Shown in pieces: positions 40,976 to 52,789 of a stretch of DNA of 64,000 nt (the first letter of the stretch is position 1; the number at the start of each line of letters is the position of its first letter). The stretch covers positions 62,001-126,000 of the forward strand of contig NZ_JACIJN010000005.1 of the NCBI RefSeq assembly GCF_014199415.1, read 5' to 3'. The notes beneath the pieces are model-generated. The model was not told the DNA's origin and ran no database searches. It was given only the letters and a program-made list of their open reading frames with translations. The stretch is from Sphingomonas endophytica (lineage in GTDB: Bacteria > Pseudomonadota > Alphaproteobacteria > Sphingomonadales > Sphingomonadaceae). The position numbers and the translations under genes are program-made.

Positions 40976-43147
40976 TCACGCTTCGGGTTCCCATTCGAGC
41001 ATCACCGTCGCCAGCGGCGGCAGCGTCACTTCCGCGTGACCGCCGCTCGCGACCACCCCGCCGAGATTGCCTAGCCCCGAGCCCCAGTAATCGTGCGCGT
41101 CGGAATTGAGCACCTCGCGCCAGCGACCGTCATGCGGCAACGGCACACGATACGGCATCCGCGCCACCGGGGTCATGTTGACGATCACGGCGATCGGCGC
41201 GGCGCCCGGCGCTGAGCGTAGCCAGACGAACACCGAATTGGCGGCATCGTCCCGTACCAGCCAGCGGAAGCCATCACGCTCGCAATCGCGGGCATGGAGC
41301 GCGCGCTTCTCGCGGTAGAGGCGGTTGAGGTCGCGCACCAGCTTCCGGACGCCCTCATGCGCGTGCGAGTGGAGCAGGTCCCAGTCGAGCGAGCGTTCCT
41401 CGCTCCACTCGGCGCGCTGCGCGAACTCCTGCCCCATGAACAGCAGCTTCTTGCCGGGATAGCCCCACATCATCGCATAATAGGTGCGGAGGTTGGCGAA
41501 CTTCTGCCAATCGTCGCCGGGCATCTTGGTCAGCATCGAGCCCTTGCCATGCACGACCTCGTCATGGCTGATCGGCAGCACGAAATTCTCGTCGAAGGCA
41601 TAGACCAGCCCGAAGGTGATCGCGTCGTGATGATGCTTCCGGTGAACCGGCTCGCGCGCCATGTACTTCAGCGTGTCGTGCATCCAGCCCATGTTCCACT
41701 TGAACCCGAAGCCGAGCGCGGTGCGCGGGGCCTCGTCATAGGCGGGGGCGGAGACGCCGGGCCAGCTCGTGGACTCCTCGGCGACGGTGAACACGCCGGG
41801 TTCGCGGGCGTAGATCGCGCGGTTGGTGGCGCGCATGAAGTCGACCGCCTCCCAATTCTCGCGCCCGCCTTCGCGGTTGGCGATCCACTCGCCGTCCTTG
41901 CGCGAATAGTCGCGGTACAGCATCGAAGCGACCGCATCGACGCGCAACCCGTCGACATGATAGCGCTCGGCCCAGAACAGCGCGTTGTTGACGAGGAACG
42001 CCGACACCTCGCGCCGCCCGAAGTTGTAGATCGCGGTGTTCCAGTCGGGGTGATAGCCGAGCCGCGGGTCCTCATGTTCGTAGAGCGCGGTGCCGTCGAA
42101 GCGCGACAGGCCGTGCGCGTCGGTCGGGAAATGCGCCGGCACCCAGTCGAGCAGCACGCCCAGCCCGGCGCGATGCGCGCCGTCGACGAAGCGCGCGAAG
42201 CCCTCGTGATCGCCGAACCGTGCGCTGGGGGCATAGAGGCCGGTGGTCTGATAGCCCCAGCTCGGATCATAGGGATGCTCCGAGATCGGCATGAACTCGA
42301 TGTGCGTGAAGCCCATCGACACGGCATAGGGGATCAGCCGCTCGGCGAGCTGGTCCCAGGTCAGGAACCAGCCATTCTCGTCGCGTTGCCAGCTGCCGGC
42401 ATGGACCTCGTAGATGCTGATCGGCGCGCGGCGCGGATCGACCGACGCCCACGCCTCGCGATGCGCGGCATCGCCCCATTCATGGTGCATCGGCGCGGTG
42501 GTGAGCGAGGCGGTCTTCGGGCGCAGCTCGGCGGCGAAGGCGTAGGGGTCGGCCTTGAGCGGCTGGAGCGTGCCGTCAGGGCCGGTGAGCGCAAATTTAT
42601 AGGCCTGGCCCGCGCCGAGATCGGGCAGGAACAACTCCCAGACCCCCGTGTCGCTGCGCCGGCGCATCCCGTGACGACGCAGATCCCAGTCGTTGAAGTC
42701 ACCGACCACCGCAACGCGGCGCGCGTTGGGTGCCCAGACCGCGAAATGCACGCCCTCCGCGCCTTCATGCACGATCAGATGCGCACCCATCTTGTCGTGA
42801 AGGCGGAAATGCGTGCCCTCGTTCATCAGGAAGTCGTCGGTGGGGCCGAGCACCGGACCGAAGCTGTACGGGTCCGTCACCCACCATTCCGCGCCCCCGC
42901 CCTGCGCGACATAGCGCAGCGGCTGCGGGTCGCCGTCGATGACCCCCTCGAACAGCCCGCGTTCATCGACCCGCGTCAGCGTACCGAGCACCTCGCCGGT
43001 CAACGTATGCGCGACGACGGTGTCCGCGCCCGGTATCCATACGCGCGCGAACGTGCCTTCCGGGCCGCGATGCGGGCCGAGCAGCGCAAAGGGATCCTCG
43101 TTGGTGCCGTCCAGCAGCGCGTCGATCGCGGCGGCGGGCGGCTTCAC
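40976..43147 (-). CDS. glgB: 1,4-alpha-glucan branching enzyme
   Basis: A 723-residue GH13 enzyme forming alpha-1,6 branches. The GTG at 43147 overlaps the glgP stop by four bases and starts a normal-length protein. N-terminal CBM48 modules (FALLGPHRGPEGTFARVWIP, then HFAVWAPNARRVAVVGDFND) lead into the barrel. Catalytic regions are HVDGLRVDAVASMLYRDYSR, GVFTVAEESTSWPGVSAP and FVLPISHDEVVHGKGS. The C-terminal region PYRVPLPHDGRWREVLNSDA is typical. Confidence 0.96.
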   Translation of the reverse strand: MKPPAAAIDALLDGTNEDPFALLGPHRGPEGTFARVWIPGADTVVAHTLTGEVLGTLTRVDERGLFEGVIDGDPQPLRYVAQGGGAEWWVTDPYSFGPVLGPTDDFLMNEGTHFRLHDKMGAHLIVHEGAEGVHFAVWAPNARRVAVVGDFNDWDLRRHGMRRRSDTGVWELFLPDLGAGQAYKFALTGPDGTLQPLKADPYAFAAELRPKTASLTTAPMHHEWGDAAHREAWASVDPRRAPISIYEVHAGSWQRDENGWFLTWDQLAERLIPYAVSMGFTHIEFMPISEHPYDPSWGYQTTGLYAPSARFGDHEGFARFVDGAHRAGLGVLLDWVPAHFPTDAHGLSRFDGTALYEHEDPRLGYHPDWNTAIYNFGRREVSAFLVNNALFWAERYHVDGLRVDAVASMLYRDYSRKDGEWIANREGGRENWEAVDFMRATNRAIYAREPGVFTVAEESTSWPGVSAPAYDEAPRTALGFGFKWNMGWMHDTLKYMAREPVHRKHHHDAITFGLVYAFDENFVLPISHDEVVHGKGSMLTKMPGDDWQKFANLRTYYAMMWGYPGKKLLFMGQEFAQRAEWSEERSLDWDLLHSHAHEGVRKLVRDLNRLYREKRALHARDCERDGFRWLVRDDAANSVFVWLRSAPGAAPIAVIVNMTPVARMPYRVPLPHDGRWREVLNSDAHDYWGSGLGNLGGVVASGGHAEVTLPPLATVMLEWEPEA

Positions 43148-45567
43148 TTCACGCCCCAGATCTCGCGTGCATATTCGCCGATCGTACGATCCGACGAGAA
43201 CCACCCCATGTTCGCGACGTTGCGGATCGCACTGCGGCCCCAACCGTCGCGGTCCGCCCAGCGCCGGTCGACGTCGCGCTGCGCGGCGGCATAGGCGTCG
43301 AAATCGGCCGCCACCATGAACCAGTCATGGTCGTACAGGCCGTTCATGAGATCGCGATAGCGGTCGTGGTCATCTGGTGAAAACACTCCGGAAGCGATCG
43401 CGTTCACCGCCTGCGCGAGTTCCGCCGAATTTTCGATGACCGCGCGCGGATTGTAGCCGCCGGCCCGCTTGGCGGCGACCTCGTCGGCGGTCAGGCCGAA
43501 GATTACGATATTCTCCGCACCGACGTGATCGCGGATCTCGACGTTCGCGCCGTCCAGCGTCCCGATCGTCAGCGCACCGTTGAGCGCGAACTTCATGTTG
43601 CCCGTGCCCGACGCCTCCATGCCGGCGGTCGAGATCTGCTCTGACAGGTCAGCCGCAGGCACCATCCGCTCCGCAAGGCTGACGTTGTAATTGGGGACGA
43701 ACGCGACCTTGAGCAGCCCGCCGATCGACGGATCGGCGTTGACGCGCCGCGCGACGTCGCCGGCCAGCTTGATGATGAGCTTGGCCTGATGATAGCTCGA
43801 CGCCGCCTTGCCCGCGAACAGCTTGACGCGCGGCGTCCAGTCGCGCTCCGGGTGGCTCCGGATCTGATCGTACAGCGCCACCGTCTCGACAATGTTGAGC
43901 AACTGGCGCTTGTATTCGTGGATGCGCTTGATCTGCACGTCGAAGATCGCCGACGGATCGAGCCGCACGCCCATTTCGCTGCGCAGGTAATCGGACAGCG
44001 CAGCCTTGTTCGCGCGCTTGACCGCCATGAAGCGCTCGCGGAACGAGGCGTCCTCGGCGAACGGGGCGAGCGCGGTCAGCTTGCCGGCGTCCTCCATGAA
44101 CCCGTCGCCGATCGCCTCGCGGATCAGCGACGTGAGCCCCGGATTACACTCCTGCAACCAGCGACGCGGGGTGATGCCGTTGGTCTTGTTATTGATCCGT
44201 TCGGGATAGAGCTGGTGGAGGTCGGCGAAGACCGTCGTCTTCATCAACCCGGTATGCAGCGCCGCGACGCCGTTGACGCTGTGCGAACCGGCGAAGGCGA
44301 GGTTCGCCATGCGGACGCGTCGCTCGCCGCCCTCGTCGATCAGGCTGATCGCGGCGATCGCGCGGTCGTCCAGCCCGTCCGCCTGTCGCGCGGCGCGGAG
44401 CAATCTGGCGTTGATCGCATAGACCAATTGCATGTGGCGCGGCAGCAATCGCTCGAACAGCGGCAGCGGCCAGCTCTCCAGCGCCTCGGGCAGGAGCGTG
44501 TGGTTGGTATAGCCGAACGTCGCCTGCGTGATCTCCCACGCCTCGTCGAATGCGAGACCATGTTCGTCGAGCAGCAGCCGCATCAGCTCGGCGACCGACA
44601 CCGCTGGATGCGTGTCGTTGAGCTGGATCGCGGCGCGCGTGGGCAGCGTGCGGATATCGCCGAAATACTGGACGTGGCGGCGGACGATGTCCTGGATCGA
44701 GGCGGACGAGAAGAAATATTCCTGCCGCAGCCGCAGCTCCTGCCCCGCCGCGGTCGAATCGTTCGGGTACAGGACGCGGACCAAGGTCTCGGCGCGGAGC
44801 TGGTCGGCCATTGCACCCGCGAAATCGCCCTGGTTGAAGGCGTCGAGCTTGAACGGATCGAGGCTGCGTGCGGTCCACAGCCGCAGCGTGTTGACGCGCC
44901 GCCCGCGCCAGCCGACCACCGGCGTATCGACCGCCATCGCCTCGACGATTTCGCCCGGCTTCCACGTCACCGCGCCGCTTTCGTCGCCGTGCACCTCGCC
45001 GCCGAAGCCGATCACATACGCGCTCTCGCGGCGGCGGAATTCCCAGGGGTTGCCGTATTGCAGCCACGTCTCGGGCAGCTCGACCTGCCAGCCGTCATCA
45101 ATCCGCTGGCGGAACATGCCGTTCACATAGCGGATGCCGTAACCGTAGGCGGGCAGGTCGAGCGTCGCGAGGCTTTCCATGAAACATGCCGCGAGCCGGC
45201 CGAGGCCGCCGTTGCCGAGCGCGGCGTCGGGCTCGATCTCCTCCAGCGCGGCGAGGTCGACGCCGAGTTCGTGCAGCGCCGCCGCCACCTCCTCGCGCGC
45301 CGACAGGTTCGCCAGCGTATCGCGCAGCAGGCGGCCGATCAGGAATTCGAGGCTGAGATAATAGACGCGCTTCGCCCCCGCGGCGTGCGTGGCCTTGGTG
45401 GAAGCCATCCAGCGTTCGATAATCTCGTTGCGCACAGTGAGGATCGTCGCCGCGAGCCAATCGTGCGGCCGCGCGGCCTGCTCGTCCTTGCCGATGCGAT
45501 GCACCAGCGTGTCGAGGATGTTGAGCGCCAGCGGACCCCGCTGCGCCACGGTTTCGGTCTCGATCAC
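43144..45567 (-). CDS. glgP: Glycogen phosphorylase
   Basis: About 807 residues (GT35) releasing glucose-1-phosphate from glycogen ends. The GTG at 45567 is favoured because GGGGGGCAGGC lies just upstream; an ATG at 45594 is the alternative. RVYYLSLEFLIGRLLRDTLA, EPDAALGNGGLGRLAACFME (as EIEPDAALGNGG) and AMAVDTPVVGWRGRRVNTLR are N-domain signatures. SEQISTAGMEASGTGNMKFA is the PLP site, with its lysine near residue 660. It follows yihY by about 30 bases and is coupled to glgB, so degradation and branching are co-expressed apart from synthesis. Confidence 0.93.
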   Translation of the reverse strand: MIETETVAQRGPLALNILDTLVHRIGKDEQAARPHDWLAATILTVRNEIIERWMASTKATHAAGAKRVYYLSLEFLIGRLLRDTLANLSAREEVAAALHELGVDLAALEEIEPDAALGNGGLGRLAACFMESLATLDLPAYGYGIRYVNGMFRQRIDDGWQVELPETWLQYGNPWEFRRRESAYVIGFGGEVHGDESGAVTWKPGEIVEAMAVDTPVVGWRGRRVNTLRLWTARSLDPFKLDAFNQGDFAGAMADQLRAETLVRVLYPNDSTAAGQELRLRQEYFFSSASIQDIVRRHVQYFGDIRTLPTRAAIQLNDTHPAVSVAELMRLLLDEHGLAFDEAWEITQATFGYTNHTLLPEALESWPLPLFERLLPRHMQLVYAINARLLRAARQADGLDDRAIAAISLIDEGGERRVRMANLAFAGSHSVNGVAALHTGLMKTTVFADLHQLYPERINNKTNGITPRRWLQECNPGLTSLIREAIGDGFMEDAGKLTALAPFAEDASFRERFMAVKRANKAALSDYLRSEMGVRLDPSAIFDVQIKRIHEYKRQLLNIVETVALYDQIRSHPERDWTPRVKLFAGKAASSYHQAKLIIKLAGDVARRVNADPSIGGLLKVAFVPNYNVSLAERMVPAADLSEQISTAGMEASGTGNMKFALNGALTIGTLDGANVEIRDHVGAENIVIFGLTADEVAAKRAGGYNPRAVIENSAELAQAVNAIASGVFSPDDHDRYRDLMNGLYDHDWFMVAADFDAYAAAQRDVDRRWADRDGWGRSAIRNVANMGWFSSDRTIGEYAREIWGVK

Positions 45568-45597
45568 GCCTGCCCCCCCGATACGTATGCACAATGA

Positions 45598-46497
45598 CTA
45601 AGCGGTGACCGCCCCGCCAGCAACGCTTTCCACCGACCGTCCACGATAGGCCTGCACATCGAGCGCGGCGCCGAGCAGGAAGGCGTAGACGCTGAGCCAC
45701 AGCCAGGTCAGCGCGACGATGATCGCGCCGAGCGAGCCGTAGGTCGCGCCGTAATTGCCGAAATTGGCGACATAGACGCTGAAGCCGGTGGTCGCGAGCA
45801 GCCACACCGCGGTCGCGGTGACCGTCCCCGGCGTCGCCCAGCGCAGCCGCGCGCCGTGGCGATACGGCCCGAACCGGAACAGCAGCGACGCGCCGGTGAT
45901 GACGATCGTCGCGAGCAGCGCATAGGTCGCGATGCGGATCAACGCGAGGACGATGCCCGGAAACCACGGGATCAACGTGCCGATGAACGCCACCACCGCG
46001 CTGGCGGCGATGCCGAGGAAGATCAGCAGGATACCGCCGAGCACGATCGCGAACGAGGTCAGCGTCCAGACGATGAAATTGCGCTTGTCCTTGACCTCAT
46101 AGGCGACGTTGAGCGCGGTCATCATCGCGGTCGCGGCCTTGCTGCCGCCGTAGAGCGCGATGACGAGCGCGATGATCAATCCCAGTCCCTTGCGCCCCTG
46201 CGAGCCCGAGGTGACGATGTCGAGCTGCTGCCCGACCAGCGTCGCGACATCGCCGGGCAGCGCGGCGAACAGCGCGCGAATATCTTCCTGCACGGTCGCG
46301 GCATCGGCGAACAGCCCATAGGTGAACACCGTCACCGCGAGGATCGGTGCGATCGAAGAGATGATGTAGAAAGCCGCGCCGGCTGCGATCAGTCCGAGAT
46401 TGTCGTCGTTCGAGGCGGTGTAGGCGGCCTTCATCTGGCCCCACCAGTTGCGCCGGAAGGATCGCCAGAGATCGGCCGAGGAGAGATCGATGTTCAT
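45598..46497 (-). CDS. YihY/BrkB-family inner-membrane protein
   Basis: A 299-residue protein from the ATG at 46497 (MNIDLSSADLWRSFRRNWWG). Six membrane helices are predicted from about residue 35 on. DNLGLIAAGAAFYIISSIAP (family motif ending SIAPILAV), GLGLIIALVIALYGGSKAAT, LTSFAIVLGGILLIFLGIAA and ALTWLWLSVYAFLLGAALD match YihY, once misnamed ribonuclease BN. The function is unknown; roles in transport or envelope integrity have been suggested. It lies immediately upstream of glgP on the same strand. Confidence 0.88.
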   Translation of the reverse strand: MNIDLSSADLWRSFRRNWWGQMKAAYTASNDDNLGLIAAGAAFYIISSIAPILAVTVFTYGLFADAATVQEDIRALFAALPGDVATLVGQQLDIVTSGSQGRKGLGLIIALVIALYGGSKAATAMMTALNVAYEVKDKRNFIVWTLTSFAIVLGGILLIFLGIAASAVVAFIGTLIPWFPGIVLALIRIATYALLATIVITGASLLFRFGPYRHGARLRWATPGTVTATAVWLLATTGFSVYVANFGNYGATYGSLGAIIVALTWLWLSVYAFLLGAALDVQAYRGRSVESVAGGAVTA

Positions 46498-46584
46498 TAC
46501 GGGGGCGAACGCCGCGCGGCGGCGTAGGCTCCCGGTGGAAGGATTAGCCTGGGTTAGTCCGGCGGTCGGCAGACCTCCCACTCC

Positions 46585-46717
46585 CGTCGCCCCTGCGAAG
46601 GCAGGGGCCTATCTCTGCGTCGTATGCCGATCGGCCTGACACAGGCGCGCCGGGCGATGTGTCAAATTTACCGAAACATTCCATAGACATGGGCCCCTGC
46701 CTGCGCAGGGGTGACGG
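46585..46717. repeat. Family D palindromic element, full copy (133 bp)
   Basis: Terminal arms CGTCGCCCCTGCGAAGGCAG then GGGCCTATCTCTG, and CATAGACATGGGCCCCTGCC then TGCGCAGGGGTGACGG. The spacer of about 65 bp contains GATGTGTCAAATTTACCGAA. Exactly the same length as 57934-58066 and with a related spacer, so it is a defined mobile-like unit rather than a simple hairpin. It lies between yihY and hesB; nothing else is recognised in that 240-bp gap. Confidence 0.85.
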
Positions 46718-46737
46718 GTTGTGGGCAGAAGCGACGG

Positions 46738-47091
46738 CTATACCGTAAAGCTCTCGCCGCAGCCGCACGCACCCTTGGCGTTGGGGTTGTTGAAGACGAA
46801 GCCGGCGGTGAAATCGTCCTCGACCCAGTTCATCGTCGAGCCGATCAGATACAGGATCGACCCGCCGTCGACGAACAGGGTGCCGCCCGGCGTCTCGATC
46901 CGCTCGTCCATCGGCAGGGCCTCGGTGACGTAATCGACCGAATAGGCCAGCCCCGAACAGCCGCGGCGCGGGGTCGACAGCTTGACGCCGATCGCATCCA
47001 CCGGAGCCTTGGCCATCAGCTCGGCGATGCGCGCCTCGGCGGTCGGGGTGAGCAGCAGCGGCGCAGGGCGCGCGCGGAGCGTGGTGGCCAT
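46738..47091 (-). CDS. HesB/IscA-family A-type Fe-S carrier
   Basis: A 117-residue A-type carrier from the ATG at 47091. The three cluster-ligand cysteines are present: LSTPRRGCSGLAYSVDYVTE (about 45) and KGACGCGESFTV at the C-terminus. GFVFNNPNAKGACGCGESF is the typical terminal block. It accepts Fe-S clusters from the SufBCD scaffold and delivers them to apoproteins; SufA or ErpA identity cannot be separated here. The start overlaps the sufT stop by one base (TGATG). Last gene of the suf operon. Confidence 0.92.
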   Translation of the reverse strand: MATTLRARPAPLLLTPTAEARIAELMAKAPVDAIGVKLSTPRRGCSGLAYSVDYVTEALPMDERIETPGGTLFVDGGSILYLIGSTMNWVEDDFTAGFVFNNPNAKGACGCGESFTV

Positions 47092-47555
47092 CACAGCATC
47101 CCCAGTTCGAGCCGCGCGTCGTCGGACATCTTTTGCGGGTCCCACGGCGGATCCCAGACGAGGTTGACGTCGGCGAAGGCGATGCCCGGCACCGCCGCGA
47201 CGCGCATCTCGACCTCGCCGGGCATCGACTCGGCGACCGGGCAATGCGGCGTCGTCAGCGTCATCGTCACCGCGGCATGGCCGTCCTCGGTGACGTCGAC
47301 GCCGTAGATCAGCCCGAGGTCGTAGATATTGACCGGGATCTCGGGGTCGAAAATGTCCTTGAGCGCGTCGATCACCGCCTCGTACAGTGCGCCGCCGGGC
47401 TCGTGCGCGGCCTCGCCGCTCGGTTTCTGCGCGAGGAAGCCCGACAGATAGTCGCGCTGGCGCTCAGCACCGCCCGTATCGACCGCGTCGGACACCTGCG
47501 CGCGCGGCGGCTTGTCGACCGCCTCGACCGTTTCGCTCCGCACCGAGTCGCTCAT
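47091..47555 (-). CDS. sufT: SUF-associated MIP18/DUF59 protein (SufT-like)
   Basis: A 154-residue protein from the ATG at 47555, overlapping the sufS stop by four bases. A poorly conserved N-terminal 50 residues precede the MIP18/PaaD-like domain: LKDIFDPEIPVNIYDLGLIY, VTMTLTTPHCPVAESMPGEV with the conserved cysteine, and VNLVWDPPWDPQKMSDDAR. SufT proteins assist maturation of Fe-S proteins, particularly under high iron demand. Position in the operon supports the role. Confidence 0.9.
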   Translation of the reverse strand: MSDSVRSETVEAVDKPPRAQVSDAVDTGGAERQRDYLSGFLAQKPSGEAAHEPGGALYEAVIDALKDIFDPEIPVNIYDLGLIYGVDVTEDGHAAVTMTLTTPHCPVAESMPGEVEMRVAAVPGIAFADVNLVWDPPWDPQKMSDDARLELGML

Positions 47556-48769
47556 CCGAAAATCCTCTTCACTCGCTCGATTCCCGCCGCCAGCGCCGCC
47601 ACGTCCCCGGGGCCGTTGTAGACCGCGAAGCTGGCGCGCGCGGTCGCCTCGACGCCCAGCGCCGCCATCAGCGGCTGGGCGCAATGATGCCCGGCGCGGA
47701 TCGCGACCCGGCTCTCGTCCAAGATGGTGCCGATGTCGTGCGGATGCACCCCCTCCATCACGAAGGAGACGATCCCGGCGCTGTCGTCCGGCCCGAGCAC
47801 GCGGATCGAATTGATGTGCGACAGCGCGGCGCGCGCCTCGCGCACCAAGGCGGTTTCGTGCGCGTGGATGCGGTCGAGCCCGATCGCGCGGACGTAATCG
47901 ACCGCCGCCGACAGCCCGAGCGCGCCGACGATATGCGGCGTCCCCGCCTCGAAGCGCGTCGGCGCGGGCGCGTAGGTGGTGCGCTCGAACGAAACGCGGT
48001 CGATCATCGACCCGCCGCCCTGATAAGGGGGCATCGCGTCGAGCAGGTCGGCGCGCGCCCACAGCACGCCGATCCCGGTCGGACCGTAGAGCTTGTGCCC
48101 GGAGAAGACGTAGAAGTCACAGCCGAGCGCGGCGACGTCGACCGCCACGCGCGGCACCGCCTGGCAGCCGTCGATCAGGATCTTCGCGCCGACCGCATGC
48201 GCGATCTCGCTGGCCTTTGCCACGTCGAGGATCGAGCCGAGCACGTTCGAGACATGCGCCAGCGCGACGAGCTTGTGCTCGGGGCGGATCATCGCCGCCA
48301 TCGCGTCGAGGTCGATGCGATGATCGGCGGTAAGCGGGATCACGTCGATCGCGGCGCCGACGCGCTCGGCAACCATCTGCCACGGCACGATATTGCTGTG
48401 ATGCTCGAGCATCGACAGCAGGATGCGGTCGCCGGGCTTGAGGTTCTGCGCCGCCCACGACTGCGCGACGAGGTTGATCGCCTCGGTCGCGCCGCGCACG
48501 AAGACGATCTCGTTTGCGGGCGCGCCGATCAGGTCGGCGATGTTGGCGCGGGCGGCCTCATAGGCCAGCGTCATGTCCGCCGAACGTTGGTACACGCCGC
48601 GGTGGACGGTGGCGTAGGTGGTGTCGTAGCCGCGGGTGATCGCGTCGATGACAGGCTTCGGCTTCTGCGCGGTCGCGGCGGTGTCGAGATACGCCCAACC
48701 CGCCGGGATCGCAGGAAAATCCGCGACCAGATCGAGCGGGCGACCGGCGGCGAGCGCGGTGTCGGTCAT
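47552..48769 (-). CDS. sufS: Cysteine desulfurase SufS
   Basis: A 405-residue class V aminotransferase-fold PLP enzyme supplying persulfide sulfur. YVFSGHKLYGPTGIGVLWA carries the PLP lysine (226) and RAGHHCAQPLMAALG the active-site cysteine (363). TVHRGVYQRSADMTLAYEAA is the N-terminal signature. No sufE or sufU partner gene is in the operon. The ATG overlaps the stop of the small ORF upstream by four bases. Confidence 0.95.
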   Translation of the reverse strand: MTDTALAAGRPLDLVADFPAIPAGWAYLDTAATAQKPKPVIDAITRGYDTTYATVHRGVYQRSADMTLAYEAARANIADLIGAPANEIVFVRGATEAINLVAQSWAAQNLKPGDRILLSMLEHHSNIVPWQMVAERVGAAIDVIPLTADHRIDLDAMAAMIRPEHKLVALAHVSNVLGSILDVAKASEIAHAVGAKILIDGCQAVPRVAVDVAALGCDFYVFSGHKLYGPTGIGVLWARADLLDAMPPYQGGGSMIDRVSFERTTYAPAPTRFEAGTPHIVGALGLSAAVDYVRAIGLDRIHAHETALVREARAALSHINSIRVLGPDDSAGIVSFVMEGVHPHDIGTILDESRVAIRAGHHCAQPLMAALGVEATARASFAVYNGPGDVAALAAGIERVKRIFG

Positions 48770-48909
48770 GCGAGCCGCCCGCCGTTCGACGCGCGGATGT
48801 TTGCGAAGGTCACGCCAAACGCGGTCTGCGCATCATGCGTGGAAAGGGCCGGGAGCGCGGTCATCGGCGCCGACGCTGACAGATGGCGGGCGTGTAGGAC
48901 AGCGCTCAC
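48766..48909 (-). CDS. Possible 47-residue ORF between sufD and sufS
   Basis: An uninterrupted frame from the GTG at 48909 to a TGA at 48766. The start overlaps the sufD stop (GTGA) and the stop overlaps the sufS start (ATGA), the same coupling pattern as the rest of this operon. It would read VSAVLHARHLSASAP near the start and FGVTFANIRASNGGRLA at the end. About 80% of codons end in G or C. There is no recognisable domain. It fills exactly the only gap between sufC and hesB. It may be a real small protein, a coupling leader for sufS, or chance. Confidence 0.35.
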   Translation of the reverse strand: MSAVLHARHLSASAPMTALPALSTHDAQTAFGVTFANIRASNGGRLA

Positions 48910-49966
48910 AATGCGCTCTCCAGCCACGCATCCGCGTCGGCGGCGAAGGCGGCGCGGACCGTCTCATCAGCGATACGATCGAGCGCATCGGCGACGAACG
49001 CCTTCGTCAGCAAGGCCTTGGCGCGTGGCGCCGGGATGCCGCGGCTCGCCATGTAGAACAAGGCGCGGGCATCGAGTTCGCCGACCGTCGCGCCGTGCGC
49101 GCACTTCACGTCGTCGGCGAAGATCTCCAGCTCGGGTTTGAGATTGACGGTCGCGGTGCGGTGCAGGAGCAGTCCGCGCAACGATTGCTCGCCGTCAGTC
49201 TTCTGCGCGTGGCGTGCGACCTCGACCGCGGCGGCGAGGCTTGCCTGCGACTGGTCGGCGGCGACCGCGCGCCACAATTGATGCGACTGGCCGTTGGGCT
49301 CGGCATGGCGGACGCGTACCGCGCATTCCTGCTTGAGCCGGTCGCGGGTCAGCAGCGCGCCGCCATATTCGGCATAGCCGCCCTCGCCCGCCAGCGTGAT
49401 CGCGGCGTCGATGCGGACGCCCTGATCGCCCGCCGCGAGCATCGTGCCGATCAGGCTCGCGCCCTCGCCCAGCTCCGCCTCGTCGCGGAGCGTGACGAAG
49501 CCCGCGCCCTGCGTCATGCGGACGGCGCGCATCAGCCGCGCCGCCTTGCCGAGCCGGATGCGGGTGTTGCGGTTCGACCAGCCCGCGCCAACGAACGTCT
49601 CGACGACCTGCGCCGAGGTGTCGGTGTCGAGCACGATCTCCGCCGCGACGTGGTTGTCGCCGCCGGTCGCGACATGCACGACCTGCACCGGGTGCGCGAC
49701 CGCCTGCGCGTCGAGGTGGAGCGACCAGCCGCGCGTGGCGCGCTTGCCGAGCGCGTGCGCGCCGGGGGTGAGGTCGCCAACGCAGACGCGGTGGAGGTCG
49801 CTGGCGGCGTCATCGAGGACGCCGTCGACGAACAGCAGCTTCGCGCCGGGCAGGTCGAGGAACTGCGCATCGGGACGCGTGATCGGCGTGAGCGCGGCGG
49901 CGGCGGCGATCCCGCCGAGATCCGCCCAGCGCCACGCTTCCTCGCGGGTGGAGGGAAGGTCGAGCG

Positions 49967-49970
<4 letters not shown>
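48906..49970 (-). CDS. sufD: Fe-S assembly scaffold subunit SufD
   Basis: A 354-residue protein forming the SufBC2D scaffold. The C-terminal core is typical: ALLTRDRLKQECAVRVRHAE then LKPELEIFADDVKCAHGATV, DARALFYMASRGIPAPRAKA and AFVADALDRIADETVR. CAHGATVGELD contains the conserved His used at the SufB-SufD interface. The N-terminal region is shorter than in enterobacterial SufD. The GTG start overlaps the sufC stop by four bases. Confidence 0.92.
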
Positions 49971-50710
<740 letters not shown>

Positions 50711-50722
50711 TGCTTCCCAACC

Positions 50723-50809
50723 TGTCGCCCCTGCGCAGGCAGGGGCCTATCTCTGTATCAACACGCGGTGTCGCTTGCGGCGACAGACATTGGTTCCTGC
50801 CTTGGGTCC
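50723..50809. repeat. Family D element, degenerate copy inside suf operon
   Basis: The left arm GTCGCCCCTGCGCAGGCAGG then GGCCTATCTCTG is intact. The right arm CGACAGACATTGGTTCCTGC then CTTGGGTCC is decayed, and the spacer is shortened to about 30 bp. It lies between sufB and sufC, the only large gap in the operon. Confidence 0.7.
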
Positions 50810-50857
50810 CACCAAAATAGTACTTTGATGGACACCCTGCCGCAGGAACGACGACGA

Positions 50858-52321
<1,464 letters not shown>

Positions 52322-52323
52322 GA

Positions 52324-52770
52324 TTATGCCTCAACCTTCATCTGCTGCTGCGCCGTCACCGGCGCGTCTGCGGCGAGTTGCGCCAGCGTGATCCCCGCCA
52401 GCGCCCCGCGCACCGCCCGATTGACCGCACCCCAGTGCGGCTTCACCCGGCAATTTCCCTCGATCGCGCAATCGTGATTCGCCGCATCGACGCACGACGC
52501 CATCGCGATCGGCCCCTCGACCGCCTCGACGATGTCGGCGAGCGTGATCGACGCCGGCGGGCGCGACAGGCGGAAACCGCCGCCGGTGCCGCGCGCGCTG
52601 TCGATCAACCCGGCCGCCGCCAGCTTGCTGACCAGCTTCTGCGCGGTCGGCAGCGGCACGCCCGTCTCCTCGGCGAGCGAGGTCGCATTCTGCCGCGCCA
52701 TCCCACCGCAATGCCGTGCAGCGGCGCCGAGCAGCACCACGGCATAATCGGTAAGGCTGGAAAGACGCAT
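52324..52770 (-). CDS. Rrf2-family regulator of the suf operon
   Basis: A 148-residue Rrf2/IscR-like repressor. [20 protein letters not shown] is the typical start and the winged helix-turn-helix spans about 25-70 ([20 protein letters not shown]). Three cysteines (93, 101, 107) in [20 protein letters not shown] fit ligation of an Fe-S cluster, so DNA binding probably responds to cluster status. First gene of the operon, with a perfect inverted repeat 20-42 bases upstream of its start codon that may be its own operator. Confidence 0.92.
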   Translation of the reverse strand: MRLSSLTDYAVVLLGAAARHCGGMARQNATSLAEETGVPLPTAQKLVSKLAAAGLIDSARGTGGGFRLSRPPASITLADIVEAVEGPIAMASCVDAANHDCAIEGNCRVKPHWGAVNRAVRGALAGITLAQLAADAPVTAQQQMKVEA

Positions 52771-52789
52771 CTGTTGCGAACCACTCTCA

